A DNA stretch of 64,000 nt from positions 124,001-188,000 of the forward strand of contig NZ_RKMB01000001.1 of the NCBI RefSeq assembly GCF_003797765.1, in the 5' to 3' direction. Numbering within the stretch: position 1 is the stretch's first letter; each line of letters begins with the position of its first letter. Origin of the DNA: Ramlibacter sp. WS9. GTDB lineage: Bacteria; Pseudomonadota; Gammaproteobacteria; Burkholderiales; Burkholderiaceae_C. Made by a program: the position numbers and the translations under genes. This document shows positions 7,137 through 15,803 of this stretch, one piece after another. The notes under the pieces are model-generated. The model worked only from the letters and a program-made list of their open reading frames with translations, was not told the origin of the DNA and did no database searches.

Positions 7137-8533
7137 GCCACCGCCCGCCGCACTTCCGGCTGGTCCAGCACTTCATCCAGCGTGCGGTTCAGGCGCTCGA
7201 ACATCTGCTCGAACTCCGATGCCGTGTAGCAAAGCGCCGGCGCGAACCCGAGAATGCAGTCACCGAACGCGCGGAAGATCAAGCCGTTCTTGTAGGCGGC
7301 CTTGGCGATGCGGTCAGGCAACTGCAGCGCCGGATCGAAACTCGCTTTGGTGTACTTGTCGCTCACCAGCTCCAGTGCGCCCAGCAGGCCGCGCGAGCGC
7401 GCATCGCCCACCAGCGGATGCCGCAGCATCGCCTGCAGCCCGGCTTCGAAGTGGCGCGCCACCTTGCGGCCGTTGGCGAGGATGCCGCCTTCTTCATAGA
7501 GGCGGATCACCTCCAGCGCCACGGCGGCGCCGACCGGGTGGGCGGAGTACGTGGCGCCATGGCCCACCAGGGCGCCGGCGGGCGTACCGTCGGCGATGCC
7601 GGTGTACACGCGCTCGGAAATCAGCAGCGCGCCTAGGGGCACGTAGCCGGCCGTGAGGCCCTTGGCCACGGTCATCAGGTCGGGCGACACGCCTTCGGCT
7701 TCGCACGCGAACATCGGGCCGGTGCGCCCGAAGCCGGTGATCACCTCGTCGACCACGAACAGGATGTCCAACTCACGGCAGGCCTCGCGCATGGCTTTGA
7801 GCCATCCCACGGGCGGCACGATCACGCCACCGGAGCCCTGGATGGGTTCGCAGAAAAAGGCCGCCACGTTCTCGGCGCCGAGTGCATGGACTTTGGCGCG
7901 CAGCGCCGCGACCGACGCGTCGATGACGGCTTGCGGGTCGTTGCCCACGGGGCTGCGGTAAGGGTAGGGCGAGGGGATGTAGTGCTGCTCCGGCCGCGGC
8001 AGGTCGAAGCCGCGGTGGAAGGCCGGCAGCGCGGTGAGGCCCGCGCCCGTCGACGACGAGCCGTGGTAGCCGCGCTCCAGCGCGATGAACTGCTTTTTGT
8101 TCGGCCGGCCCGTGCTGTTGTAGTACTGCACGATCAGGCGCACCGCGGCATCCACTGCCTCGGAGCCGCCGAGCGTGAGGTACACATGGTTCAACCCGGC
8201 CGGCGCGATCTCCACCAGCTTGGCGGCCAGGCGGATTGCCGGCTCGCTGGCGTAACTGAAGTAGCCGGTGGCGTAGGGCAGCTCGCGCATCTGGCGCGCC
8301 GCGGCTTCCACGACGCTCTCGTGGCCATAGCCGATGTTCACGCACCAGAGGCCCGCGAAGGCGTCGAGCAGCTCGCGGCCTTCGGCGTCGCGCAGCCAGG
8401 CGCCTTTGCCACTTTGCAGCACGGTCGCACCGCGCTGCTCGTGGCCGCGCCAGTTGGCGACAGGGTGCACCAGGTGGGCCCGGTCGAGCGCCACCAGCGA
8501 TTCGTTCAAGGAGAGTTGGGCGGTAGGAGTCAT
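7133..8533 (-). CDS. Class III pyridoxal-phosphate aminotransferase
   Basis: A 466-residue class III aminotransferase. The start at 8533 (MTPTAQLSLNESL) was chosen over an upstream in-frame ATG at 8686, because that extension would be low-complexity (AKAKAKAKA) and comes from a hexamer repeat. Visible features: GFGRTG after VVDEVI (cofactor Asp) and the PLP lysine in TVAKGLTAGYVPLGAL. The family moves amino groups from beta-alanine, GABA, putrescine or aromatic amines to pyruvate or 2-oxoglutarate. First gene of the three-gene minus-strand operon with ALDH and FAD oxidase, fitting stepwise amine to aldehyde to acid oxidation. Amine specificity is unknown. Confidence 0.88.
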   Translation of the reverse strand: MTPTAQLSLNESLVALDRAHLVHPVANWRGHEQRGATVLQSGKGAWLRDAEGRELLDAFAGLWCVNIGYGHESVVEAAARQMRELPYATGYFSYASEPAIRLAAKLVEIAPAGLNHVYLTLGGSEAVDAAVRLIVQYYNSTGRPNKKQFIALERGYHGSSSTGAGLTALPAFHRGFDLPRPEQHYIPSPYPYRSPVGNDPQAVIDASVAALRAKVHALGAENVAAFFCEPIQGSGGVIVPPVGWLKAMREACRELDILFVVDEVITGFGRTGPMFACEAEGVSPDLMTVAKGLTAGYVPLGALLISERVYTGIADGTPAGALVGHGATYSAHPVGAAVALEVIRLYEEGGILANGRKVARHFEAGLQAMLRHPLVGDARSRGLLGALELVSDKYTKASFDPALQLPDRIAKAAYKNGLIFRAFGDCILGFAPALCYTASEFEQMFERLNRTLDEVLDQPEVRRAVA

Positions 8534-8630
8534 GCGATCAATCGTAGGTGCGCGTGCGCAGCGTGTGCTGCCGGATGGCGGGTGGCGCGCGACGGACGAT
8601 GCTGTTGTTCGCGTGTGGAAAGGAGAATCT

Positions 8631-8660
8631 GCTTTGGCTTTGGCTTTGGCTTTGGCTTCG
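8631..8660. repeat. Hexanucleotide tandem repeat
   Basis: Four exact copies of GCTTTG (8631-8654) followed by one variant GCTTCG (8655-8660). It lies in the 329-bp gap upstream of the aminotransferase and downstream of its likely promoter side. Unit number may vary between strains by slippage. Confidence 0.8.
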
Positions 8661-8666
8661 GTGGCG

Positions 8667-8766
8667 GTCTCACGCCGGCAGGGCACCCTTCACCCTCCAT
8701 GTCCCCCGGCGCGGGAGGCGCCTCCTCCTTTACTTCCGGGTGAAGGGCGCCCTGCCGGCGTGAGAC
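8667..8766. repeat. 100-bp inverted-repeat element (MITE/BIME-like)
   Basis: Arms 8667-8695 and 8738-8766 are 29 bp each and complementary except for one base; they begin with GTCTCACGCCGGCAGGG. The 42-bp centre contains the 12-bp palindrome GGAGGCGCCTCC (8715-8726). It codes for nothing. Its position, about 100 bp before a degenerate RAYT gene and beside a REP palindrome, suggests a mobile non-autonomous repeat. I see no clear target-site duplication. Confidence 0.65.
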
Positions 8767-8811
8767 TGGACGGAGTGTCGATGTTCCACGAGTGATGCAC
8801 AACGAGACCCC

Positions 8812-8837
8812 GTAGGGTGGGCAACTTGTTGCCCACC
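8812..8837 (+). repeat. REP palindrome with GTAG head
   Basis: GTAG at 8812-8815 precedes a perfect stem of GGTGGGCAA (8816-8824) and TTGCCCACC (8829-8837) with a CTTG loop. The GTAG/GGAG tetranucleotide followed by a hairpin is the known substrate form for REP-associated tyrosine transposases (RAYT), and a RAYT relic starts 25 bp downstream. Confidence 0.75.
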
Positions 8838-8862
8838 ATTTCCCGCGCGCTAGACTGCCGCG

Positions 8863-9256
8863 ATGTCGAACTACCGTCGCGCACTCGTTCCTGGCGCGAC
8901 TTATTTCTTGACAGTGGTCCTTGAAGACCGCACAAGCGACCTCCTGATCCGTCAGATCGACGCCCTTCGCCAAGCGTATGCGACTACTGCCGCAGGCCAC
9001 CCATTCGAGACGCTCGCAATTTGCGTGATGCCAGAACACTTGCATGCCATCTGGCGGCTGCCGGAAGGTGACAGCGATTTTCCCTTGCGCTGGCAACTCA
9101 TCAAGCGAAGATTTTCGCGGGGGATGGCGCCTGCCCCCGTTAGTCGCACAAGTGAAGGACTGGCCGCACAGCAGCTTTCACAAGTGGGTGGAGCGGGGGG
9201 ATCTGCCGGCAGCTTGGGGACTGGTGAAGCACGCGAGTGGAAATTTCGGTGAGTGA
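8863..9256 (+). pseudogene. REP-associated tyrosine transposase (RAYT), internally deleted
   Basis: The first frame from 8863 reads MSNYRRALVPGATYFLTVVL and then VMPEHLHAIWRLPEGDSDF, the conserved N-terminus and HUH-type metal motif of RAYT proteins. After about residue 86 (SRGMAPAP) the homology jumps to another frame, which reads LVAQVKDWPHSSFHKWVERG, the conserved RAYT C-terminus, ending at 9256. The segment of roughly 55-60 residues that should lie between, including the catalytic Tyr helix, is missing. The open frame as written would end at 9252 with an unrelated Gly/Ser-rich tail. It is therefore a relic produced by deletion plus frameshift, and cannot be an active nuclease. The REP at 8812 would have been its substrate. 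Confidence 0.8.
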
Positions 9257-9275
9257 AGTGTGGCTGTGCTGACAC

Positions 9276-10247
9276 TTACCAGGCCCAGCCGATCCGGGTG
9301 CCGAGCCCCTGCGCCGACGCGCGCTCGTAGATCAGCCGAGCGACGGTCAGGTCCTGCAAGGCCAAGCCGGTCATGTCGAAGACAGTGATGTCACCCGCCG
9401 CGCGCGTGAACTCGGTCTCGCCCAGCAGCATGTTCCCAAGCTCGACGCACGGCGTCTCACGCGCCCATTGCAGTTCGCCCAGCTGCAGTGCCTGATCGCG
9501 ATCGTCCACCACCAGCCGTGCCCGCTCCAGCAATCCGGCGGGCAGTTCACGCTTGCCGGCGGTGTCGGCGCCCACACAGTTGAGGTGCGTGCCGGCGCGC
9601 ACGGCCTTGGCATCGAAGAGCGGGCCGCCGCCCGGCGTGGCGGTGATCACGACGTCACTCTCCGACACGGCCTCGTTCGCATCAGGCGCGCACCGGATGT
9701 CGCACAGGCCCGCGAACGCCGACTCGAATGCCGGGTCGGCACCGCGCTTCGACGAAACGTACTGCACGCGCGAGAGCTTCGGCAGCGTTCGCAACGCGAA
9801 GCGCAATTGCGATCGCGCCTGCACGCCGGTGCCGAAGACGGTGAGGCAGGTGCTGTCCTGCCGGGCAAGCAATTCCAGGCCGAGGCCGCCCGCTGCGCCC
9901 GTGCGCACCGTCGTGATGGCATTGCCGTCGATCACGCACAGGGGCCGCCCGGTGAGCGGATCGAACAGCAGGATCGTCGCCTGGTGCGGCTCGCCTCCCG
10001 CATCGCGGTTGCGCGGCCAGAAGCCCGCGGCCTTGAACCCCAACAGGCCCTGCGATGGAACGTCGCCCGACTTGATGCCGAAGACACCGCCGGTGGGCAG
10101 CTTCTCGCGCACCACCGGGAAGACCCGGCCTTCCCGCCTGCCATGCAGCAGGAAGGCTTCGCGGACGGCCTGCGTGACTTCGGCGGGCGTGAGCAGTTGC
10201 TCCACGGCGTTCTTGTCCGCAAGGAGGAGGGTGGCGTCAGCGCCCAT
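9276..10247 (-). CDS. Ornithine cyclodeaminase/mu-crystallin family protein
   Basis: About 323 residues, NAD(P)-binding family that includes ornithine cyclodeaminase, alanine dehydrogenase of archaea and ketimine reductases. Seen: the N-terminal LTPAEVTQAVREAF, NAITTVRTGAAGGL (substrate Arg/Thr region), and the Rossmann turn FGTGVQARSQLRFAL. The start is uncertain: 10247 (MGADATLLLADK) has a GGAG 9 bp upstream; in-frame ATGs at 10262 and 10286 are also open. It is transcribed away from the ABC operon at 10500. Role may be amino-acid or imine reduction linked to the amine operon on the same strand, but the RAYT relic separates them and substrate is unproven. Confidence 0.75.
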   Translation of the reverse strand: MGADATLLLADKNAVEQLLTPAEVTQAVREAFLLHGRREGRVFPVVREKLPTGGVFGIKSGDVPSQGLLGFKAAGFWPRNRDAGGEPHQATILLFDPLTGRPLCVIDGNAITTVRTGAAGGLGLELLARQDSTCLTVFGTGVQARSQLRFALRTLPKLSRVQYVSSKRGADPAFESAFAGLCDIRCAPDANEAVSESDVVITATPGGGPLFDAKAVRAGTHLNCVGADTAGKRELPAGLLERARLVVDDRDQALQLGELQWARETPCVELGNMLLGETEFTRAAGDITVFDMTGLALQDLTVARLIYERASAQGLGTRIGWAW

Positions 10248-10499
10248 GGTTGCAATCTCCATTCGGTGTTTTCTTTGGATGGCCATCTTGGGACTGGTGG
10301 CGGCGCCGCGCTAGTACGAATTTGGCGTCGCGCGCGGACGGCACAAACACACCGCGCGCCGCGCCACTTCCGGTTTTTGCTGTGGCCGCCGGGCGCACAA
10401 CCGCAGCATCTGCGGCGAACGCGGCATAGCATTCAAGGCATCGCTTAGCCAGCAATCTTCCCAGCAAATTAGCCAGCCACATTCCCACAGGAGAAAAGC

Positions 10500-12119
10500 A
10501 TGGAACACCAAACAAAGCTCAACGGCCTCGTCGGCCCCGAAGAGAGCACGCGAATCCTCGGCGCCTTGCAGCGCGGCGCGAGCCGGCGCGATGTTCTGGC
10601 CATGTTGACGGCCGGCGGCATGCAGGCTGTGCTGGCCGGCAGCATCGCGGGCGTCGCCACCAGCGCGCATGCGCAAACGCCGCGCAAGGGCGGCCGCATC
10701 AAGGTTGCAGGAGCGGCCTCCGGCGTGGGTGACACATTGGATCCGGCCAAGCAGGCCAATCACACGGACTACATCCGCGGCTTCACCTTCTACAACGGGC
10801 TGACCTACCTGGACGGCAACCTGCGGGCGCAACCGCAACTGGCCGAGGAGTTCACGACCAAGGATGCCAAAACCTGGGTGTTCAAGCTACGCCGCGGCGT
10901 CACCTTCCACGATGGCAAGCCGCTCACACCGGCCGACGTGGCGTTCTCGCTGATGCGCCACAAGAACCCTGCGACCGGCTCGCGCGCCAAGGTGCTGGCC
11001 GAGCAGTTCGAGGAAGTGAGCGCCACCGGGCCGAACGAGGTCACCATCCGCTTGGTTGCGCCCAACGCCGACCTGCCCGCGATTCTGGGCACCTATCACT
11101 TCCACATCGTCAAGGACGGCACGACCGACTTCAGCGCCGGCATCGGTACCGGCCCCTACAAGGTCAAGGAGTTCAAGCCGGGCGTGCGCTCCATTGCCGT
11201 GCGCAACGAGAGCTACTGGAAAACGGGCCGCCCTTACCTGGACGAGATCGAGTACGTGGGCATCAGCGACGAGACCGCGCGCGTGAACGCGCTGCTGGCC
11301 GGCGAGCTGGACCTGATCGTGCAGGTCAACCCGCGCTCCATCGACCGCGTGAACGCGACCGGCAAGCACGCGGTTTTCGAGACCAAGGGCGTGTCCTACA
11401 CCAACCTGATCATGAAGCGCGACGGCGGCCCCGGCGGCAACCCGGACTTCGTGGCGGGCATGAAGCTGCTGTTCAACCGCGAGCAGATGCTCAAGTCGAT
11501 CCAGCTGGGCCGTGGCGTAGTGGCAAACGACCAGCCCATCGGGCCGGCCAACCCCTTCTACTTCAAGGGCCTCAAGCAGCGCGCATACGATCCCGAGAAG
11601 GCCAAGTGGCACCTGCAAAAGGCCAACCTGGGCAGCGCCGCCATCCCGATGGTCGCCTCGTCCGCCGCGACCAGCTCGGTCGAGATGGCCCTGGTGCTGC
11701 AGCACGCGGCCCGGCAGGCCGGCGTCAACCTTGAGGTGCGCAACATGCCGGCCGACGGCTACTGGTCGCAGCACTGGGCGAAGCACCCGGTGAGCTTCGG
11801 CAACGTCAACACCCGCCCCAGCGCCGACTTGGCGTTGACGCTGTTCTTCAAGTCCGACGCGCCCTGGAACGAGGCGGGCTGGAAGAACGAGAAGTTCGAC
11901 CAGCTGCTGGTGGCCGCACGCGCCGAAACCGACGCGGCCAAGCGCACCCAGATGTACGCCGACATGCAGGTGATGGTCCACAACGAGGGCGGCATCGGCA
12001 TTCCGATGTTCCTCTCCAGCCTGGACGGGCACAACAAGAAGGTGAAGGGCCTCAGCCCCATCCCGCTGGGCGGCCTGATGGGCTCGAACTTCGCTGAGCA
12101 CGTTTGGCTTGAAGCCTGA
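10500..12119 (+). CDS. ABC transporter substrate-binding protein, peptide/opine family 5
   Basis: A 539-residue periplasmic binding protein (SBP_bac_5, DppA/OppA-like). The N-terminus carries a twin-arginine signal: ASRRDVLAMLTAGGMQAVLA, with cleavage near SAHA-QTP, so Tat export of a folded protein is likely, unlike the Sec-type homologue at 54474. The mature part has TLDPAKQANHTDYIRG and RRGVTFHDGKPLTPADVAFS, typical of the family. AGGAG lies 6 bp before the start. It heads an operon of two permeases, a double ATPase and three catabolic enzymes. The substrate may be an N-acylated or N-formylated amino acid or small peptide, judged only from the downstream amidohydrolase. Confidence 0.87.
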   Translation: MEHQTKLNGLVGPEESTRILGALQRGASRRDVLAMLTAGGMQAVLAGSIAGVATSAHAQTPRKGGRIKVAGAASGVGDTLDPAKQANHTDYIRGFTFYNGLTYLDGNLRAQPQLAEEFTTKDAKTWVFKLRRGVTFHDGKPLTPADVAFSLMRHKNPATGSRAKVLAEQFEEVSATGPNEVTIRLVAPNADLPAILGTYHFHIVKDGTTDFSAGIGTGPYKVKEFKPGVRSIAVRNESYWKTGRPYLDEIEYVGISDETARVNALLAGELDLIVQVNPRSIDRVNATGKHAVFETKGVSYTNLIMKRDGGPGGNPDFVAGMKLLFNREQMLKSIQLGRGVVANDQPIGPANPFYFKGLKQRAYDPEKAKWHLQKANLGSAAIPMVASSAATSSVEMALVLQHAARQAGVNLEVRNMPADGYWSQHWAKHPVSFGNVNTRPSADLALTLFFKSDAPWNEAGWKNEKFDQLLVAARAETDAAKRTQMYADMQVMVHNEGGIGIPMFLSSLDGHNKKVKGLSPIPLGGLMGSNFAEHVWLEA

Positions 12120-12125
12120 CCTGAC

Positions 12126-13082
12126 ATGAACCTCACCATCTTGAAACTGGTGGCGGGCCGCATCCTGGCGGGTCTGGGCTCGCTGCTGGCGGTATCGGCG
12201 GTGGTGTTCGCCATCACCGCCGTGCTGCCCGGTGACGCGGCGGAGGAGCGGCTCGGCCAGGACGCCACGCCCGATGCTGTGAAGGCCTTGCGCAAGGAGA
12301 TGGGCCTGGACCGAAGCCCGGTGCTGCGCTACTTCGACTGGCTGGGCGGCGTGGCCACCGGCGACCCGGGCAAGTCGGTGGTCACGGGCGTGCCCGTGGC
12401 CGAGGCTGTCGCCAGCCGCTTGCCCAACTCACTGCTGCTGGCCGCCGTGACGGCAGCCTTCGCCGTGCCGCTCGCCCTCGGACTCGGCATCCTGTGCGCC
12501 TTGTGGCGCGGCTCGGCGTTCGACCGCTTCACCAGCATGACCGCGGTGGCGGTGGTTTCCGTGCCGGAGTTCCTGGTCGCCACGCTGGCCGTGCTGCTGT
12601 TCGCCGTCCAGCTGAAGTGGTTACCGGCGCTCTCGTACGAAGTCAACCTGTCCTCGCCCGGCAAGATGCTGCATTCGTTCGCGCTGCCGGTGCTCAGCCT
12701 GGGCAGTGTGATCATGGCCCAGATGATGCGCATGACCCGCGCCGCCGTGATCGACCAGCTGGCCGCGGCCTACATCGAGATGGTGCGGCTGAAGGGCGCC
12801 ACTGCCGCCCGCACCGTGCTGTTCCACGCGCTGCCCAATGCGATCGGGCCGATCGCCAACGCCGTGGCCCTCAGCCTGTCGTACCTGCTGGGCGGCGTGA
12901 TCATCATCGAGGTGATCTTCAACTACCCCGGCATCGCCAAGCTCATGGTCGACGGCGTCGTCCAGCGCGACATGCCGCTGGTGCAGGCCTGCGCCATGAT
13001 CTTCTGCGCGGGCTATCTGATCCTGGTGATGCTGGCCGACGTGTGCGGCATCGTTTCCAACCCGAGATTGAGGCACCAATGA
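12126..13082 (+). CDS. ABC transporter permease (DppB-like)
   Basis: A 318-residue inner-membrane permease with six predicted membrane segments. The first helix (AGRILAGLGSLLAVSAVVFAI) is followed by a periplasmic region, as in DppB/OppB proteins. The cytoplasmic EAA loop is present at YIEMVRLKGATAARTVLFHA (family pattern R.KG......L.HA), which docks on the ATPase. Begins 6 bp after the binding protein stop; its own stop overlaps the next permease start (ATGA at 13079). Confidence 0.88.
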   Translation: MNLTILKLVAGRILAGLGSLLAVSAVVFAITAVLPGDAAEERLGQDATPDAVKALRKEMGLDRSPVLRYFDWLGGVATGDPGKSVVTGVPVAEAVASRLPNSLLLAAVTAAFAVPLALGLGILCALWRGSAFDRFTSMTAVAVVSVPEFLVATLAVLLFAVQLKWLPALSYEVNLSSPGKMLHSFALPVLSLGSVIMAQMMRMTRAAVIDQLAAAYIEMVRLKGATAARTVLFHALPNAIGPIANAVALSLSYLLGGVIIIEVIFNYPGIAKLMVDGVVQRDMPLVQACAMIFCAGYLILVMLADVCGIVSNPRLRHQ

Positions 13083-13948
13083 CTGTCGCTACCCTCGTTC
13101 CCCCCACCGCGGCGACGCGCAAGCGCGGGCTGCTCGCGGGCTGGTCGCGCACGGGCAAGCTGGGCCTGGCCGTGCTGGCCTTCTGGATCGCCGTCGCGCT
13201 GTTCGCGCCTTTCCTGGATGCGCACTCGCTGGGCGAGATGTCCGACGCTGGCGTCTTCCAGGCCATGAGCGCGCAGCACTGGCTCGGCACCGACTATCTG
13301 GGCCGCGACATGCTCATTCGAATCATCGCGGGCACACCCTATACGATCGGCGTCGCGCTCGTGGCCACGCTGCTGGCCTGCGGTGCGGGCGCGCTGCTCG
13401 GCCTGCTGGCCGCGGTCACGGGGGGCTGGATCGACGCAGCCCTCAGCCGCTTGCTGGACACGTTGGTTTCCATTCCCAGCAAGATGTTCGCGCTGGTGGT
13501 GATCGCCGGGTTCGGCTCGTCGGTTCCGTTGCTGATCGGAATGGCCGCGATTGTCTACACGCCGGGTTGCTACCGCATCATCCGTTCGTTGGCCGTCAAC
13601 ATCAACGCGATGGACTATGTGACCGTCGCGCGGGCCCGCGGCGAAGGCCGCGCCTACATCATGCGGCGCGAAGTCTTGCCGAACATCACGGGGCCGCTGC
13701 TGGCGGACATGGGCCTGCGCTTCGTCTACGCGCTGCGCCTCTTGGCCAGCCTGAGCTTCCTGGGCCTGGGCGTACAGCCGCCGATGGCGGACTGGGGCTC
13801 GCTGGTGCGCGAGAACCTCGGCGCGCTGCCGGTCGGCGGTGTTTCGGTGCTGGCGCCCGCGCTGGCCATCGCGACCCTGACCATTGCCGTGAACCTGGTG
13901 ATCGACAACCTGCCGGGCCACACCGACGCCGACCGGGAGACACACTGA
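13079..13948 (+). CDS. ABC transporter permease (DppC-like)
   Basis: A 289-residue second permease. It has the DppC hallmarks: a short cytoplasmic N-terminus, one helix, the HWLGTDYLGRDMLIRII motif near residues 60-78, five further helices, and the EAA loop around YVTVARARGEGRAYIMRREV. It forms the heterodimeric channel with the protein at 12126. The start overlaps the preceding stop and its stop (TGATG) overlaps the ATPase start, so stoichiometric translation is expected. Confidence 0.88.
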   Translation: MTVATLVPPTAATRKRGLLAGWSRTGKLGLAVLAFWIAVALFAPFLDAHSLGEMSDAGVFQAMSAQHWLGTDYLGRDMLIRIIAGTPYTIGVALVATLLACGAGALLGLLAAVTGGWIDAALSRLLDTLVSIPSKMFALVVIAGFGSSVPLLIGMAAIVYTPGCYRIIRSLAVNINAMDYVTVARARGEGRAYIMRREVLPNITGPLLADMGLRFVYALRLLASLSFLGLGVQPPMADWGSLVRENLGALPVGGVSVLAPALAIATLTIAVNLVIDNLPGHTDADRETH

Positions 13949-15786
13949 TGGGTGCCACTGTTCTCGTGAACGATCTGCGCGTCGTGGTGCAGGCCGCCGG
14001 CGGTGAAACCGCCATCGTCAAGGACGTTTCCTTCCGCATCGAGCCCGGCGAAGTGCTGGCGCTGATCGGTGAGTCCGGCTCGGGCAAGACCACCATCGGC
14101 CTGGCCCTGATGGGTTACGCACGGCACGGCTGCCGCATCGCGGGCGGCAGCGTGCGCATCGGCGAAACCGACGTGCTGGGCCTGTCGGACGCCGAGCGGC
14201 GTGCGCTACGCGGGCGGCGCGTTTCGTACGTCGCGCAAAGCGCCGCGGCGTCGTTCAACCCGTCGCGCACGATCATGGACCAGGTGGTGGAAACGTCCCG
14301 CATCCACAACCTGATGCCTCGCGAGCAGGCGCAGAAGAAGGCCGTCGGGCTGTTCCGCCAGCTGGCGCTGCCGCAACCCGAAACCATCGGCGACCGCTAT
14401 CCGCACCAGGTGTCGGGCGGCCAGTTGCAACGGCTGATGGCCGCGATGGCGCTCATGAGCGATCCCGACCTGGTGATCTTCGACGAGCCCACCACAGCTC
14501 TGGACGTCACGACGCAGATCGAGGTGTTGCATGCCTTCCGGCGCGTGGTGCGCGAGCGCAAAACGACCGGCGTCTACGTGACCCACGACTTGGCGGTGGT
14601 GGCGCAGATGGCCGACCGCATCCTGGTGCTGCGCGACGGCGCGCAGCGCGAGATCGGGACCACGCCGCAGATCATCAGCCAGCCGAAGGACGACTACACG
14701 CGCATGCTGATCGACGCCGCCGATCCCAAGCCGCGCGCCACCGAGGCGCTGGCGGCGGGCACGCAGCCGTTGCTGGAGATCCGCAATCTCCTCGCGGGCT
14801 ACGGCGAACTCGACAAGCATGGGCGGCCGGCTGTGCCGGTGCTCGACGACGTGAGCGTGCGCCTGTTCCGCGGCCAGGCCGTGGGCGTGATCGGCGAGTC
14901 GGGCTCGGGCAAGACAACGCTCGCGCGCGTCGTGGCGGGACTGGTGGCGCCGGCCGGCGGGCAGATCCTGTTCGACGGCAAACCGCTGCCGCGCCTGGTC
15001 GAAGGGCGGTCGCGCGACGAGTTGCGCCGCATCCAGATCGTCTTCCAGATGGCGGACACGGCGTTGAACCCGCGCCACACCGTGGGAGAAATCCTGGCGC
15101 GGCCCCTGCAGCTGTACCTGGGCCTCAAGGGCGATGCGCTGGAAAAACGCGTGGCCAAGTTGCTCGACCTGGTTCAACTGCCGCAGACCTGCGCAAAGCG
15201 GCTGCCGGGCGGCCTGTCCGGCGGCCAGAAGCAGCGCGTGAACCTGGCGCGCGCGTTGGCCGCGGAGCCCGACCTGATCCTGTGCGACGAAGTGACGTCG
15301 GCGCTGGACACGGTCGTCGGTGCGGCCATCCTCGACTTGCTCGCGCAACTGCGGAAGGAACTGGGCGTGTCGTACATGTTCATCAGCCACGACCTGAACA
15401 CGGTGCGCGCCGTGTGCGACGACATCGTGGTGCTGTACGCCGGCCAGAAGGTCGAGGCGATGGGGCGTGCGGCCTTCAACCACGCGCCGCGCCATCCTTA
15501 CTTTCACCTGCTGGCCACCTCGGTGCCCGAGCTGCGTCCGGGCTGGCTCGACGAGGTGGGCGCCGCCCAACGCGCCGCGCTGCCATTGGTGCAGGCGCCG
15601 GTGGACCGCACGGGCATTTGCAGCTTCCTGGATCGTTGCCCGCTGCGCGTGGCCGGTGTGTGCGACAGCAAGATACCGCCGCGGCGCGAGCTCGAAGGCG
15701 GTGTCGAGGTGTTCTGCCATCGCAGTGCCGGCGAGCTGCTTGCGCTGCAGAAAACACGCCAGCCCGCCCACGAGGTCGCGGCCTGA
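13948..15786 (+). CDS. ABC transporter ATP-binding protein with two fused nucleotide-binding domains
   Basis: A 612-residue fusion of DppD- and DppF-type ATPases. Domain 1: Walker [10 protein letters not shown] (about residues 40-48), signature VSGGQLQRL, Walker B DLVIFDEP. Domain 2: Walker [10 protein letters not shown] again (about 317-325), signature [15 protein letters not shown], Walker [14 protein letters not shown]. Note that domain 2 has DEV in place of the usual DEP at the Walker B exit. A C-terminal oligopeptide/dipeptide-transporter Cys-containing region follows ([18 protein letters not shown]), which in the family binds an iron-sulfur cluster or zinc. It energises import through the two permeases upstream. 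A single double-ATPase polypeptide contrasts with the separate subunits in the second system at 56974-58937. Confidence 0.88.
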   Translation: MGATVLVNDLRVVVQAAGGETAIVKDVSFRIEPGEVLALIGESGSGKTTIGLALMGYARHGCRIAGGSVRIGETDVLGLSDAERRALRGRRVSYVAQSAAASFNPSRTIMDQVVETSRIHNLMPREQAQKKAVGLFRQLALPQPETIGDRYPHQVSGGQLQRLMAAMALMSDPDLVIFDEPTTALDVTTQIEVLHAFRRVVRERKTTGVYVTHDLAVVAQMADRILVLRDGAQREIGTTPQIISQPKDDYTRMLIDAADPKPRATEALAAGTQPLLEIRNLLAGYGELDKHGRPAVPVLDDVSVRLFRGQAVGVIGESGSGKTTLARVVAGLVAPAGGQILFDGKPLPRLVEGRSRDELRRIQIVFQMADTALNPRHTVGEILARPLQLYLGLKGDALEKRVAKLLDLVQLPQTCAKRLPGGLSGGQKQRVNLARALAAEPDLILCDEVTSALDTVVGAAILDLLAQLRKELGVSYMFISHDLNTVRAVCDDIVVLYAGQKVEAMGRAAFNHAPRHPYFHLLATSVPELRPGWLDEVGAAQRAALPLVQAPVDRTGICSFLDRCPLRVAGVCDSKIPPRRELEGGVEVFCHRSAGELLALQKTRQPAHEVAA

Positions 15787-15803
15787 CCCCAATCGGATTG
15801 ACC

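Noticed and set aside
8534..8686. N-terminal extension of the aminotransferase containing AKAKAKAKA
   Set aside because: It is translation of the GCTTTG hexamer repeat and inverted-repeat DNA; the start at 8533 matches the family N-terminus.
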